Shown in pieces: positions 32,702 to 41,839 of a stretch of DNA of 64,000 nucleotides. Origin of the DNA: Halioxenophilus aromaticivorans (GTDB lineage: Bacteria; Pseudomonadota; Gammaproteobacteria; Pseudomonadales; Cellvibrionaceae); NCBI RefSeq assembly GCF_042850945.1, contig NZ_AP031496.1, positions 5,394,001-5,458,000 of the forward strand, given 5' to 3'. Position 1 is the stretch's first letter, and each line of letters begins with the position of its first letter. The translations under genes and the position numbers were made by a program. The notes below the pieces were generated by a model. That model saw only the letters and a program-made list of their open reading frames with translations, was not told the DNA's origin and did no database searches.

Positions 32702-34861
32702 ATGACTTTACATCGCTTTTTGGTCAACACATCTAGCCTGGGCCTTGCGTTGACCTTCGCCAATGCCTCACTCGCCGCCACTGCTAACAACCCTCACCAC
32801 CCCATGGAAGAGGTGGTCGTAACCGGCCATACCGATAAAACACTGGCAGAAACCGCACTGCCCGTCAGCGTTCTCAGCGCAGAGCAATTGGCAGAGCAAC
32901 GTGCCACTAACCTGGGCGACACTCTAGCTGCCATGCCCGGTGTGCAATCCACCAGTTTTGGCGCCGGCGTTGGCCGCCCTATCATCCGCGGCCAAAGTGG
33001 CAACCGGGTTAAGGTGTTGTCTGGCAGCTTGAGCGTATTGGATGCTTCCACGGTTAGCCCGGACCACGCCAACGCGGTGTCGCCGCTAGGCGCCGAGCGT
33101 ATTGAAGTCATCCGTGGTCCCGCCACCCTACTGTATGGCAATGGTGCTTCCGGTGGTGTGGTCAACGTATTGGATAACCGCATCCCAGATGCCCAACTGG
33201 ATGACATCTCCTTGGTAATCAACCAAGAGCACAACACCAACAACGATCAAAACACCACCAGCGCATTACTCGAAACCAGCACCGGCCCTTTTCAGTGGCA
33301 CTTAAACGGCTACACCTTTAGGCACAACAAAGTCACCATACCTAGCGAAGCCATGCTGGAAGAAGAACTCCACGACGAAGATGGCGATGATCACGAGGAA
33401 GAAGAGCACACCAGCACCGACGGCTACATTGGCAACAGCCAGGGCGAAGGCGATGGCATCACCTTGGGTAGCAGCTACGTTGGCGATGGCTGGTACGCCG
33501 GTTTTGCGGTTAATCACACGCGCAAAGATTACGGCCTGCCCCCCGGCACACACGACCACGAAGAGCACGAGGAAGACCTCATCGATGGTGCCGCTGAGGA
33601 AGAGCACGAAGAAGAATCCGTTGATGTTCGCATCGATATGGAACAAACCCGCTATGAGTTCAAAAGCGGCGTTGATTTAAACGGTTTCTTCAGCAGCCTG
33701 GAAGCCAGTATCGCCTACACCGACTACGAGCACGAAGAACTCGAACTGGGCGAACACCACGAAGAAGAAGAGGCTGATGCCGATCACGAGGAAGAAGAGC
33801 ACCATGGCACGGTGTACAGCAACGAAGGTTTTGACTCTCGCTTTACCCTCAACCACAACCGCATCGCAGGTTTGACCGGCGTTATCGGCTTGCAAGTGCA
33901 AAGCCGAGAGTTTGGCGGCGCAGGGGAAGAGGCCTACATTGCCCCCACCGACATCAACAGCGCAGCGATTTTTGCGGTAGAGAGCGTCTCCGCCGGCGAC
34001 TGGACCTACGAGTTTGGCGCGCGCCTCGAAGCCAACCAAACCGAACTCAGCAGCGGCTGCGATCAAGATCACACCACCTTCTCTGGCTCGGCCTCGGCAC
34101 TGCGCCCGTTGGCCGGCAACAGCAACGGCTGGATTGGTTACACCTACTCCCAGCGCGCGCCCAGCGAAGAGGAACTTTTCTCTAACGTGGATGGTAGCAG
34201 CTGCCAAAACTACGCAGAAGACAACCTTATAGAACATATCGCCACCGGCCGCATCGAGCTCGGCAACCCGGATCTAGACGCAGAAACCAGTCAAAATTTA
34301 GAACTGGGATGGCGCAAGTTTGAAGGCACTTGGCTGGCCGAAATTAATCTTTATTACAACCAAGTCAGCGATTACATCTACGCCGCCTTTACCGACGATG
34401 AAGAGATGGTTGCCTACCAACAACAAGATGCAAAATTTTACGGCGTTGAAGGCCAATATACCCACCACCTATGGCGGGTGGGCGACAGCCACTTGGATTT
34501 GGTGCTCAGCGGCGACTGGGTGAAAGCCACCCTGGATGACGGCGACAACGTACCGCGCCTAGCCCCGGCCAGAGTCGGTATTGCCCTAGCCTGGGTGGCC
34601 GAACAGTGGTCTGCACAGCTGAGCAATATGGAAGTGATGAAACAAACCCACACCGCCGAAGGCGAGACAGAAACCGATGGCTACAGCTTGGTAAACGCCT
34701 ACTTGGACTACCACTTCAACCCAGATCATTCCGGATTGATGCTGTACGCACGCGGTAAAAATCTGCTCGACGAAGACATCCGCGACCATACTTCGTTTAT
34801 CAAAAACGTGGCACCGGCGCCGGGCCGAGGTGCTGAAATCGGCCTTAGCTGGAGCTTTTAA
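32702..34861 (+). CDS. TonB-dependent receptor, ZnuD-like (probable zinc uptake)
   Basis: 719 residues with a signal peptide, TonB box region (MEEVVVTG), plug domain (about 35-150; VIRGPATLLYGNGASGGVVN) and 22-strand-type barrel ending in aromatic WSF. Three external-loop regions are extraordinarily rich in His, Asp and Glu (near residues 225, 285 and 350; for example EDGDDHEEEEH and GEHHEEEEADADHEEEEH), a trait of ZnuD-type zinc receptors. It probably brings zinc across the outer membrane. ATG at 32702 is taken as start because GTGGA precedes it; an in-frame GTG lies 12 bases upstream. No clear Zur box was found. Confidence 0.9.
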   Translation: MTLHRFLVNTSSLGLALTFANASLAATANNPHHPMEEVVVTGHTDKTLAETALPVSVLSAEQLAEQRATNLGDTLAAMPGVQSTSFGAGVGRPIIRGQSGNRVKVLSGSLSVLDASTVSPDHANAVSPLGAERIEVIRGPATLLYGNGASGGVVNVLDNRIPDAQLDDISLVINQEHNTNNDQNTTSALLETSTGPFQWHLNGYTFRHNKVTIPSEAMLEEELHDEDGDDHEEEEHTSTDGYIGNSQGEGDGITLGSSYVGDGWYAGFAVNHTRKDYGLPPGTHDHEEHEEDLIDGAAEEEHEEESVDVRIDMEQTRYEFKSGVDLNGFFSSLEASIAYTDYEHEELELGEHHEEEEADADHEEEEHHGTVYSNEGFDSRFTLNHNRIAGLTGVIGLQVQSREFGGAGEEAYIAPTDINSAAIFAVESVSAGDWTYEFGARLEANQTELSSGCDQDHTTFSGSASALRPLAGNSNGWIGYTYSQRAPSEEELFSNVDGSSCQNYAEDNLIEHIATGRIELGNPDLDAETSQNLELGWRKFEGTWLAEINLYYNQVSDYIYAAFTDDEEMVAYQQQDAKFYGVEGQYTHHLWRVGDSHLDLVLSGDWVKATLDDGDNVPRLAPARVGIALAWVAEQWSAQLSNMEVMKQTHTAEGETETDGYSLVNAYLDYHFNPDHSGLMLYARGKNLLDEDIRDHTSFIKNVAPAPGRGAEIGLSWSF

Positions 34862-34987
34862 ACCCGCACACAGTCGCCCCAAGTGTGCTTGGGGCGAGCG
34901 TTTCTGCCAATGCTGGCAGCCAAAACCGCAATTGGCAGGCCTGCCCTGTGGGGCTACAATGGCCGGGCTTATGACTATGGCCCACCC

Positions 34988-36292
34988 ATGAACGCCCCAG
35001 AACCCCTTTACCCCAAGCAGCCCCCGCTTCGCATTGCCCTGTTGGGCTATCGCAGCCATCCCCACGTGGGTGGCCAAGGCATTTATCTCAAATTTTTAAG
35101 CCAGGCACTGGTGGATTTGGGCCACAGCGTCGACGTTATCAGTGGGCCACCTTACCCAGAACTGAGCCCTCAGGTTGGGTTGATCAAACTGCCTAGTTTG
35201 GATTTGTATGCCAGTGAAAAACCCCACAAAGAGCTGCGTTTAAAGCACTTTTTGAGCGTCACTGACCTATACGAATTCGGCTCTAAAATGACCGGCGGCT
35301 TTGCCGAGCCCTACACGTTTAGCCGCAGGGCCGCTCGGTATTTGGCCAAACATCGCCAACGGTACGACATAGTGCACGACAACCAATGCTTGGGCTACGG
35401 CTTGCTCACCCTACAGAAAATGGGCATTCCCACCGTGGCCACCATTCATCACCCCATCACCCGTGACCGCGCCCTGGCAGAAGCAGCCCAACCTACAGAA
35501 CTGTTAAAAAAACTCACTCGGCGCTGGTACCGGTTTGTGGGCATGCAAATTAAAGTGGCGCAACAGCTGAATCACCTCACCACGGTATCGGAATTTACCC
35601 GGCAGGATATCGCCCAAGCCTTTGCCATCGCGCCAGAAAAACTGCACGTTATTGCCAACGGAGTGAACACCGATTTATTTCGCCCCCTGGCCGAAGCCAA
35701 CAAACAGCCTTTGCACCTGGTCACCACGGCATCATCTGACCAACCGTTAAAAGGCCAGCGCTTTTTATTGCAGGCACTGACCCAATTGCGCGCGAGCATA
35801 CCCGGTGTTTCATTGACCATTATTGGTGCTTTGAAGGCCGAGAGTGAATGCGAGCAAATCATTAAGCAACACAACCTGGGCCCGCACATTATCTTCAAGC
35901 AAAGCCTAAGCAACCAAGAATTAGTGGCCGAATACAACCGCGCCACCGTGGCGGTAACACCATCGCTGTACGAAGGCTTTGGCCTGCCCGCCGCCGAGGC
36001 CATGGCCTGCGGTACTGCGGTGGTTACCAGCGATGGTGGCGCGCTGCCCGAAGTGGTGGGGGACGCCGGCATTGTGGTACCCGCCGGAGACAGCAAAGCC
36101 CTGGCCGAAGCCATTGGCCGAGTGCTTACAAACCCTGCCCTAGCCGCCCAATTAGCGGCCCAAGGCCGCGCCCGTGTGGCCACCCAATTGTGTTGGTCTA
36201 ACACCGCCACTGCACTCACCGAGTTTTATCATCGCATCCTCAACCCAACCGAAGTCGCACAGCCATGCACACCGTCGACTACCAGCGCTTAA
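34988..36292 (+). CDS. GT4-family glycosyltransferase
   Basis: 434 residues, GT-B fold. GYRSHPHVGGQGIYLKFL forms the N-terminal acceptor-side loop with the GGQG motif, and YEGFGLPAAEAMACGTAVV the nucleotide-sugar site with the EX7E motif. It transfers a sugar to an unknown acceptor in the cytoplasm. The ATG at 34988 is the first that allows a normal N-terminus. It is the first of four rightward genes: it overlaps a methyltransferase by 28 bases, which overlaps the third gene by 11. Confidence 0.9.
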   Translation: MNAPEPLYPKQPPLRIALLGYRSHPHVGGQGIYLKFLSQALVDLGHSVDVISGPPYPELSPQVGLIKLPSLDLYASEKPHKELRLKHFLSVTDLYEFGSKMTGGFAEPYTFSRRAARYLAKHRQRYDIVHDNQCLGYGLLTLQKMGIPTVATIHHPITRDRALAEAAQPTELLKKLTRRWYRFVGMQIKVAQQLNHLTTVSEFTRQDIAQAFAIAPEKLHVIANGVNTDLFRPLAEANKQPLHLVTTASSDQPLKGQRFLLQALTQLRASIPGVSLTIIGALKAESECEQIIKQHNLGPHIIFKQSLSNQELVAEYNRATVAVTPSLYEGFGLPAAEAMACGTAVVTSDGGALPEVVGDAGIVVPAGDSKALAEAIGRVLTNPALAAQLAAQGRARVATQLCWSNTATALTEFYHRILNPTEVAQPCTPSTTSA

Positions 36293-36981
36293 CACTGCCA
36301 GAAGACTGCAAGCTGTTAGACCTTGGCTGCGGCGAAGGCCGTCATTGCCTGGGCGTTCCCCTGCGTGAGGCAGCCACCGTGGTGGGTGTGGACCTCAACC
36401 TCAGCGACGTGCGCACCGCCGTTGCCAAGGTGCCAGAGCACAATGGGTTTTGCCAACAAGCGGGTTTGCCACTCACCCCCACGCCGCATTTTAGTGTCGC
36501 CGACGGCACCCAATTGCCCTTTGCCGACGGCTGTTTTGATGTAGTGGTGTGTTCAGAGGTGTTGGAACACATCGAACCCTACCCCGAAGTATTAGAAGAA
36601 ATCATGCGGGTTTTAAAGCCCGGCGGGCAGCTGGTGGTCAGCGTTCCCAGGCAATGGCCAGAGCGTTTGTGCTGGAGCTTTAGCGAGCAATACCACAACC
36701 AACCTGGCGGCCACATACGCATTTTTAACGCTCACAAGCTTGGTAAAGAAATCCAAAACCTGGGCGCAAGTTTTACGGGCCAGCATTGGGCCCACGCCCT
36801 GCACAGCCCTTATTGGTGGTTAAAGTGTTTATTGTGGGAAGAGCCCCAGCACCCCATTGTGCAGGCGTACCACCGTTTTCTGGTGTGGGATCTAACCCAA
36901 TCGCCCTGGCTTACCCGAGGCCTGGAGACACTATTAAATCCCATCATGGGCAAAAGCGTGGTGCTGTATTTTGAGCGTTAA
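36265..36981 (+). CDS. Class I SAM-dependent methyltransferase
   Basis: 238 residues. Motif I LLDLGCGEGRHCLG (about 16-29), the acidic ribose ligand VVGVDLNLSD, motif II VADGTQLPFADGCFDVVVCSEVLEHI-type segment (PFADGCFDVVVCSEVLEHI) and EEIMRVLKPGGQLVVSVP are intact. Substrate unknown. The ATG lies 28 bases inside the glycosyltransferase gene and its end overlaps the next gene, so translation of the three is coupled and they probably act on one product. Confidence 0.92.
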   Translation: MHTVDYQRLTLPEDCKLLDLGCGEGRHCLGVPLREAATVVGVDLNLSDVRTAVAKVPEHNGFCQQAGLPLTPTPHFSVADGTQLPFADGCFDVVVCSEVLEHIEPYPEVLEEIMRVLKPGGQLVVSVPRQWPERLCWSFSEQYHNQPGGHIRIFNAHKLGKEIQNLGASFTGQHWAHALHSPYWWLKCLLWEEPQHPIVQAYHRFLVWDLTQSPWLTRGLETLLNPIMGKSVVLYFER

Positions 36982-38029
36982 TCACTCACCCAGCACACGC
37001 AATAAAAGCCTACTGGGCCGAGTACTGGCTGGGGCCGATTATATTGCTAGTCAGCAATTGGAAAACGGCTGCATACCCTGGTTTAGAGGCCAAATTGCCG
37101 ACCCCTGGGACCACGTTGAAGCCGCCATGGGCTTAACCGTGGCGGGTTTCCATGAGCAGGCCAAACGCGCCTACCACTGGTTGGCCGAGCAACAAAACGA
37201 CGACGGCAGTTGGTACAGCGAATACGGTCAGCGGGCAGACAGCTATCATGATTTGCCCGATGCCGAACTCAAACAAGCCCACCACGGCATTTATCTGGCC
37301 ACCGGCCTGTGGCATTTTTATCTTGCCACCAAGGACCTCTCACCTGGGCGGCAACTGTGGCCGTGCCTTGAACGGGCGGCGCATTTTGTGTTGGCCCTGC
37401 AAACCGAGCACGGCGACATTTTGTGGGGCAAAGATGGCAACAATCAATTGCTGGATGATTCACTCATCACCGCCTGCAGTGCCATCTATAAAAGTCTGGG
37501 GTGTGCGCTAAACCTGTGCGATGCACTGCGCATTCGGCGGCCCAACTGGCAATGCGCCTATAAAAAACTGGGCCATGCTCTTAGGCAAAAACCAGAGCGC
37601 TTCGACCGCTCTTGGGCTTCCAAACAACGCTATGCCATGGATTGGTTTTACCCGTATTTATCCGGTGTGCATGCCGGCTCCCCCGGGCAACAGAGCTTGC
37701 TTCAGCGCTGGCAGGAATTTGTGGTGCCCAACCTTGGCTGCCTGTGCGTTAACGATCATCCCTGGGTAACCGTGGCCGAGTCCGCCGAGTTATGCCTGGC
37801 CCTGGCCAGCGTAGGAATGCAAGATAAAGCAACAGAGCTGTTGGGCCAATTATTGCAGTACCAAGACGAATCCGACGGCGGCTTTTGGACCGGCTACGTG
37901 CACAGCGACGAAGCCCTATGGCCAGAAGAAAAAACTACCTGGACCGCTGCCGCGGTTGTGCTCGCCGCCGACAGCCTGTATCGCATCACCCCGGCGGCAG
38001 ATTTATTTATTAACCACCGGCCAGAGTAA
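36971..38029 (+). CDS. Alpha/alpha-toroid (prenyltransferase/squalene-oxidase-repeat-like) protein
   Basis: 352 residues, cytoplasmic-looking. Repeated helical hairpins with QxxDGSW-like turns (QQNDDGSWYSEYG, DESDGGFWTGY, YIASQQLENGCIPWF) suggest the alpha/alpha barrel of terpene cyclases and related phenyltransferase-domain proteins. The DxDD catalytic motif of squalene-hopene cyclases is not apparent, so terpene cyclisation is not claimed; HD/DE pairs (SYHDLPDAEL, NNQLLDDSL) may bind a substrate. The start is TTG at 36971, overlapping the methyltransferase stop. Position between a glycosyltransferase/methyltransferase pair and a binding protein suggests a glycoconjugate or polyol modification route. 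Confidence 0.72.
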   Translation: MSVNHSPSTRNKSLLGRVLAGADYIASQQLENGCIPWFRGQIADPWDHVEAAMGLTVAGFHEQAKRAYHWLAEQQNDDGSWYSEYGQRADSYHDLPDAELKQAHHGIYLATGLWHFYLATKDLSPGRQLWPCLERAAHFVLALQTEHGDILWGKDGNNQLLDDSLITACSAIYKSLGCALNLCDALRIRRPNWQCAYKKLGHALRQKPERFDRSWASKQRYAMDWFYPYLSGVHAGSPGQQSLLQRWQEFVVPNLGCLCVNDHPWVTVAESAELCLALASVGMQDKATELLGQLLQYQDESDGGFWTGYVHSDEALWPEEKTTWTAAAVVLAADSLYRITPAADLFINHRPE

Positions 38030-38046
38030 ACACCATCGCACGAAGA

Positions 38047-38958
38047 ATGGGATGTTACCGAGTTTCGCAACCTACCCTGGGCTTATCTCGCCGGGTTTAT
38101 AGGCTATTTATAGGGTTACTGTTGCTGGTGCTCAGCGCCGCTGGCTCGGCACAAACTGACCCGGCTGCCACGTTAACTTCGTCATCAGCCGAGCAAGCCC
38201 CACCGAACCCACCACACAAAACCCTTAAAATGGGCTACAGCCATTGGCCGCCCTTCTTTATAAAGCGCCGCGATGGCAGAGTTTCAGGTATCAATGCCGA
38301 AATCATCACCGCCGCCCTGGAGCCCGCCGGCTACACCATCGAATTTGTCGACGTACCCTGGACACGGGGCCTTCGTGGCTTACTCACCGGCAGCCTGGAC
38401 ATTATCCCCTCGGCCAGCTTTACCCGCGAGCGTAGCCAATATGCCCTATTCTCCAAACCCTACTACCAAGAGCAATATGTGCTGTATGTAAGGGCCAAAG
38501 ACCAAACACGATTTGCCGAACAAAGCTTGGCCCAGCTACTAGAGCAAGGTTTTCGGCTGGGTGTATTTCGCGGTACCGATTACGGTGCAAACACAATGAG
38601 CCTTTTGCAACAAACGCAGTACAAAGCCCAAATTACCGAACAAACCCAGATGGATGGCAACTATCGGATGATTAAACGCGATCGCTTAGACGGTTTTATT
38701 CAAGAGCACTCCGACTACCTCTATCACCGCCAAAATAACCAAATGGGCGAAGATATAGTGCCTTTGTTAGACATTACTGCCATTGCTCAACATATGATGT
38801 TTTCTAAGGCCCGCGACAACTCCCAAGCGGTGGAAGATTTCAACCAAGGCCTAAGCCAACTAATTGCCGACGGCCAATACCAACGTATTTTTCAAACTTG
38901 GCAGGGCAATGCTTGGATGCTGCCGGATACCACTTACACGCCACGCCATATCGAATAA
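38047..38958 (+). CDS. Periplasmic solute-binding protein (SBP family 3)
   Basis: 303 residues with an N-terminal membrane/signal segment (LFIGLLLLVLSAAGSAQ) and the family 3 binding fold: LKMGYSHWPPFF, GRVSGINAEIITAAL, IEFVDVPWTRGLRGLLTGSLDIIP and FSKPYYQEQYVLYV. Proteins of this kind bind amino acids or other small polar ligands, or act as sensors. No permease or ATPase gene is adjacent, so it may be a stand-alone binding protein. It begins 17 bases after the toroid gene and is probably the last gene of that operon. Confidence 0.85.
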   Translation: MGCYRVSQPTLGLSRRVYRLFIGLLLLVLSAAGSAQTDPAATLTSSSAEQAPPNPPHKTLKMGYSHWPPFFIKRRDGRVSGINAEIITAALEPAGYTIEFVDVPWTRGLRGLLTGSLDIIPSASFTRERSQYALFSKPYYQEQYVLYVRAKDQTRFAEQSLAQLLEQGFRLGVFRGTDYGANTMSLLQQTQYKAQITEQTQMDGNYRMIKRDRLDGFIQEHSDYLYHRQNNQMGEDIVPLLDITAIAQHMMFSKARDNSQAVEDFNQGLSQLIADGQYQRIFQTWQGNAWMLPDTTYTPRHIE

Positions 38959-39380
38959 ATCTAGCCACTAAACATCATCCACTTATTTCCCCCCAGATCC
39001 CCATATGGCCACCTAGCCTTTCCATTTTCCGAGTACGCAAAAATAAAAATAGCGTTTAGTGGCACATTAAGTGCTGCCAAACACGGAGCGTGCGCGCAAC
39101 TATGCGCGCCACCGATAAATCCTGACTAACCTATGCAAGTAAAGGTAAAAACCGAGGGCACACCTATAAATGATTGTTTCTATTAAAGTAAGCTTGTTAA
39201 ACTGCGGCGGCGGCCGAAATTGTCAAAACGATTGGGCGCATTGAATAAAAAAATGCACCAAAACGCATCACCAGCCCAAAATCAGTACCAGAGAAGCACC
39301 ACCCTAAAAAACAACGGGGCTTACAAGGAATCACAGGTCACCATCAGAGTGATTTATTAACAACAGGAGCTTTGCTCTTT
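38959..39380 (+). other. Promoter region of the ATP-grasp operon
   Basis: About 420 bases without a supported gene. A GC-rich inverted repeat GTGCGCGC-aactat-GCGCGC lies near 39090-39109; the rest is AT-richer towards the operon and contains no copy of the 17-bp element. Confidence 0.4.
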
Positions 39381-40835
39381 ATGAGTATCCGCTGGCAAGA
39401 CTACCCGAACGAAGGGCTCTACGACGAGCTGATCAATGAGCGTAAAAACCCCCGCAAACCTGCCAAACGCTTAGCCAACTACCTCGCCAAAATGGGCTCT
39501 GAAGAATTACAGCAGCGGCGCCAACTGGCTGACTCAAACGTGCAAGATATGGGGGTGAGCTTTACCGTTTATACCGACGAAGGCAACATCGACCGGGCCT
39601 GGCCATTCGATATCATCCCTCGCATCATCCCCGCCAAAGAGTGGGAACAGGTGGCCAATGGTTTAAAGCAGCGTTTGCGTGCATTAAACATGTTTATCAA
39701 TGATCTCTACCACGGCCAGGAGATCATTAAAGACGGTGTAGTACCGGCCTACTTAATTGAAAAATCGAAAAATTTCCGGCCAGAATGTATCGGCGTAAAG
39801 CCCGCGTTTAGCGTGTGGGCCCACATTTGCGGCTCCGATTTGGTGCGCGATGCGAATGGCCAAATGTACGTTTTAGAAGACAACCTGCGGGTGCCCTCTG
39901 GCGTATCCTACATGCTAGAAAACCGCGCTATTACCAAGCGCGTATTGCCCGAGGTCTTCAGCCGGGAAAACGTACTGCCAGTAGACGATTACCCATCCCA
40001 ACTATTTGATACCTTAGCCGCACTTTCACCGCGCCGAGTAAAACAACCCGAAATAGTCGTGCTCACGCCCGGTATTTTCAACTCAGCCTACTTTGAGCAC
40101 GCTTTTTTGGCACAACAAATGGGCGCCGAGCTGGTAGAAGGCAGCGACTTAATGGTGGATACCGATGACTGCGTATACATGCGCACCATCAAAGGCCGAG
40201 AGCGCGTAGACGTGATATACCGCCGCATCGACGACATGTTTATCGACCCAGAGGCGTTTAATAAAGATTCCATGCTGGGTGTACCCGGCCTAATACGCGC
40301 CTGGAAAAAGGGCAACGTTGCCCTGGCCAACGCCCCCGGTGCCGGCGTTGCCGACGATAAAGTCATCTACGCCTACGTCCCCAAAATTATCGAGTACTAT
40401 TTGGGCGAGAGCGCGTTGATTCCCAACGTAGAAACCTACCTTTGCAATGACGCCGAACAACGCGATTACGTACTGAAAAATCTCGATAAACTGGTGGTGA
40501 AACCCGCCAACGAATCCGGCGGATACGGTATGTTGGTGGGGCCACACTCCACCAAAAAAGACCAAGACACCTTTGCCACATTAATTAAAAAGAACCCGCG
40601 CAATTACATTGCCCAACCGACCCTGAGCTTATCCACCGCCCCCACCCTGGTAGACGGCGGAGTACTGGAGCCCAGGCATATGGATTTACGGCCCTTTATC
40701 TTGCAAAGCCGAGGCCTTTACTGCACCACCGGCGGGCTCACCCGCGTGGCCATGGTCAAAGGGTCCTTGGTGGTAAACTCCTCCCAAGGCGGCGGCAGTA
40801 AGGACACCTGGATTGTAGACACGGAGGGCAAATAA
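39381..40835 (+). CDS. Circularly permuted ATP-grasp protein
   Basis: 484 residues matching the circularly permuted ATP-grasp type 2 family (COG2308): NVQDMGVSFTVYTDEGNIDRAWPFD-type start (segment GVSFTVY), IINDLYHGQ-like FINDLYHGQEI, VLEDNLRVPSGVSYMLENR, VVKPANESGGYGML and PRHMDLRPFI. ATP-grasp enzymes join a carboxylate to an amine, and this family is predicted to form peptide or amide bonds. AGGAG stands 11 bases before the ATG at 39381. It is the first gene of a three-gene operon with alpha-E and transglutaminase/DUF2126 proteins; the next start codon is two bases after its stop. Confidence 0.95.
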   Translation: MSIRWQDYPNEGLYDELINERKNPRKPAKRLANYLAKMGSEELQQRRQLADSNVQDMGVSFTVYTDEGNIDRAWPFDIIPRIIPAKEWEQVANGLKQRLRALNMFINDLYHGQEIIKDGVVPAYLIEKSKNFRPECIGVKPAFSVWAHICGSDLVRDANGQMYVLEDNLRVPSGVSYMLENRAITKRVLPEVFSRENVLPVDDYPSQLFDTLAALSPRRVKQPEIVVLTPGIFNSAYFEHAFLAQQMGAELVEGSDLMVDTDDCVYMRTIKGRERVDVIYRRIDDMFIDPEAFNKDSMLGVPGLIRAWKKGNVALANAPGAGVADDKVIYAYVPKIIEYYLGESALIPNVETYLCNDAEQRDYVLKNLDKLVVKPANESGGYGMLVGPHSTKKDQDTFATLIKKNPRNYIAQPTLSLSTAPTLVDGGVLEPRHMDLRPFILQSRGLYCTTGGLTRVAMVKGSLVVNSSQGGGSKDTWIVDTEGK

Positions 40836-40836
40836 G

Positions 40837-41766
40837 ATGCTGTCTCGAGTTGCTGAACGCCTGTACTGGGCCGCGCGTTATTTAGAGCGCGCTGAAAACA
40901 CCGCCCGCCTGGTAAGCGTATACGATAACTTGCTGTACGATTTGCCCGCCGGCATGGTCGAAATATCCTGGTTTAATCTGATTAGCCTTAATAGCTCTGC
41001 CGAAGAATTCACCAAGCGCTACAAAGTGCAAAATGAACGCAACGTCGTGAAATTTTTGCTGCAGGATGAAAAACACCTGGGCTCCCTAAGTGCATCGGTT
41101 CGTTATGTACGTGAAAACTTTCGCACCTCCCGCGATGTGATCCCACCCAGCGCCTGGGAGCAGATCAACGAGCTCAATATTTATGTCAGCAAAAATGCCA
41201 AAACGGCACTGGCGCGTAACGGCCGGCACGATTTTTTAAGCGAGGTTATTGAGCGCAGTCAATCTCTCAATGGCTTGCTAACCGGCACCTTAATGCGCGA
41301 CGAAGCCTGGGAATTTATCATGCTGGGCCGCTTTATCGAGCGCGCCGACATGACCACCCGCATCCTAGATGCTGGCGCCGCCGTGTTGGAAAACAGCGAA
41401 GCCTTTGCCCACTCCAACCCCGCCCAGGTTATTTGGGGCAATGTCCTGCGCTCCCAGGGCGCCTACATGAGCTACCGCCGGGCCATCAAATCCATTGTGC
41501 GCGGCAGTGATGTAGCCGAATTTTTATTGTACGACACCCACATTCCGCGCTCGGTAACCTTCTGCAGTGACCAAATTAACCAGGCTGCCACAAAACTGGC
41601 ACAAGACTCTGGTAAAAAGCAGCCACCCAAAATGAAACTGCCCAGGTTTGAAATTGAGAAAGAAGAAGACCTTGGCGCAGACTTTCGCAATTATTTGAAC
41701 GACCTGCAGTTGTCGATTGGTGAAACCCACAATCACATTTGTAACACTTGGTTTGCCCGCGATTAA
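40837..41766 (+). CDS. Alpha-E domain protein (DUF403)
   Basis: 309 residues, almost wholly helical, beginning MLSRVAERLYWAARYLERAENTARL (LYWAARYLERAENTAR), followed by FIERADMTTRILD and SYRRAIKSIVRGSDVAEFLLYD; these define the alpha-E family (COG2307). It nearly always accompanies the circularly permuted ATP-grasp gene and may act as its partner. No catalytic activity is established. One base separates its start from the preceding stop codon, so the pair is coupled. Confidence 0.95.
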   Translation: MLSRVAERLYWAARYLERAENTARLVSVYDNLLYDLPAGMVEISWFNLISLNSSAEEFTKRYKVQNERNVVKFLLQDEKHLGSLSASVRYVRENFRTSRDVIPPSAWEQINELNIYVSKNAKTALARNGRHDFLSEVIERSQSLNGLLTGTLMRDEAWEFIMLGRFIERADMTTRILDAGAAVLENSEAFAHSNPAQVIWGNVLRSQGAYMSYRRAIKSIVRGSDVAEFLLYDTHIPRSVTFCSDQINQAATKLAQDSGKKQPPKMKLPRFEIEKEEDLGADFRNYLNDLQLSIGETHNHICNTWFARD

Positions 41767-41839
41767 ACCCACCGGGCCCTAACGGCCCGGTAGCGTGTTT
41801 GCCCCAAACCACCGCCCCATTCGTTAAGGAAGCGTAGAT

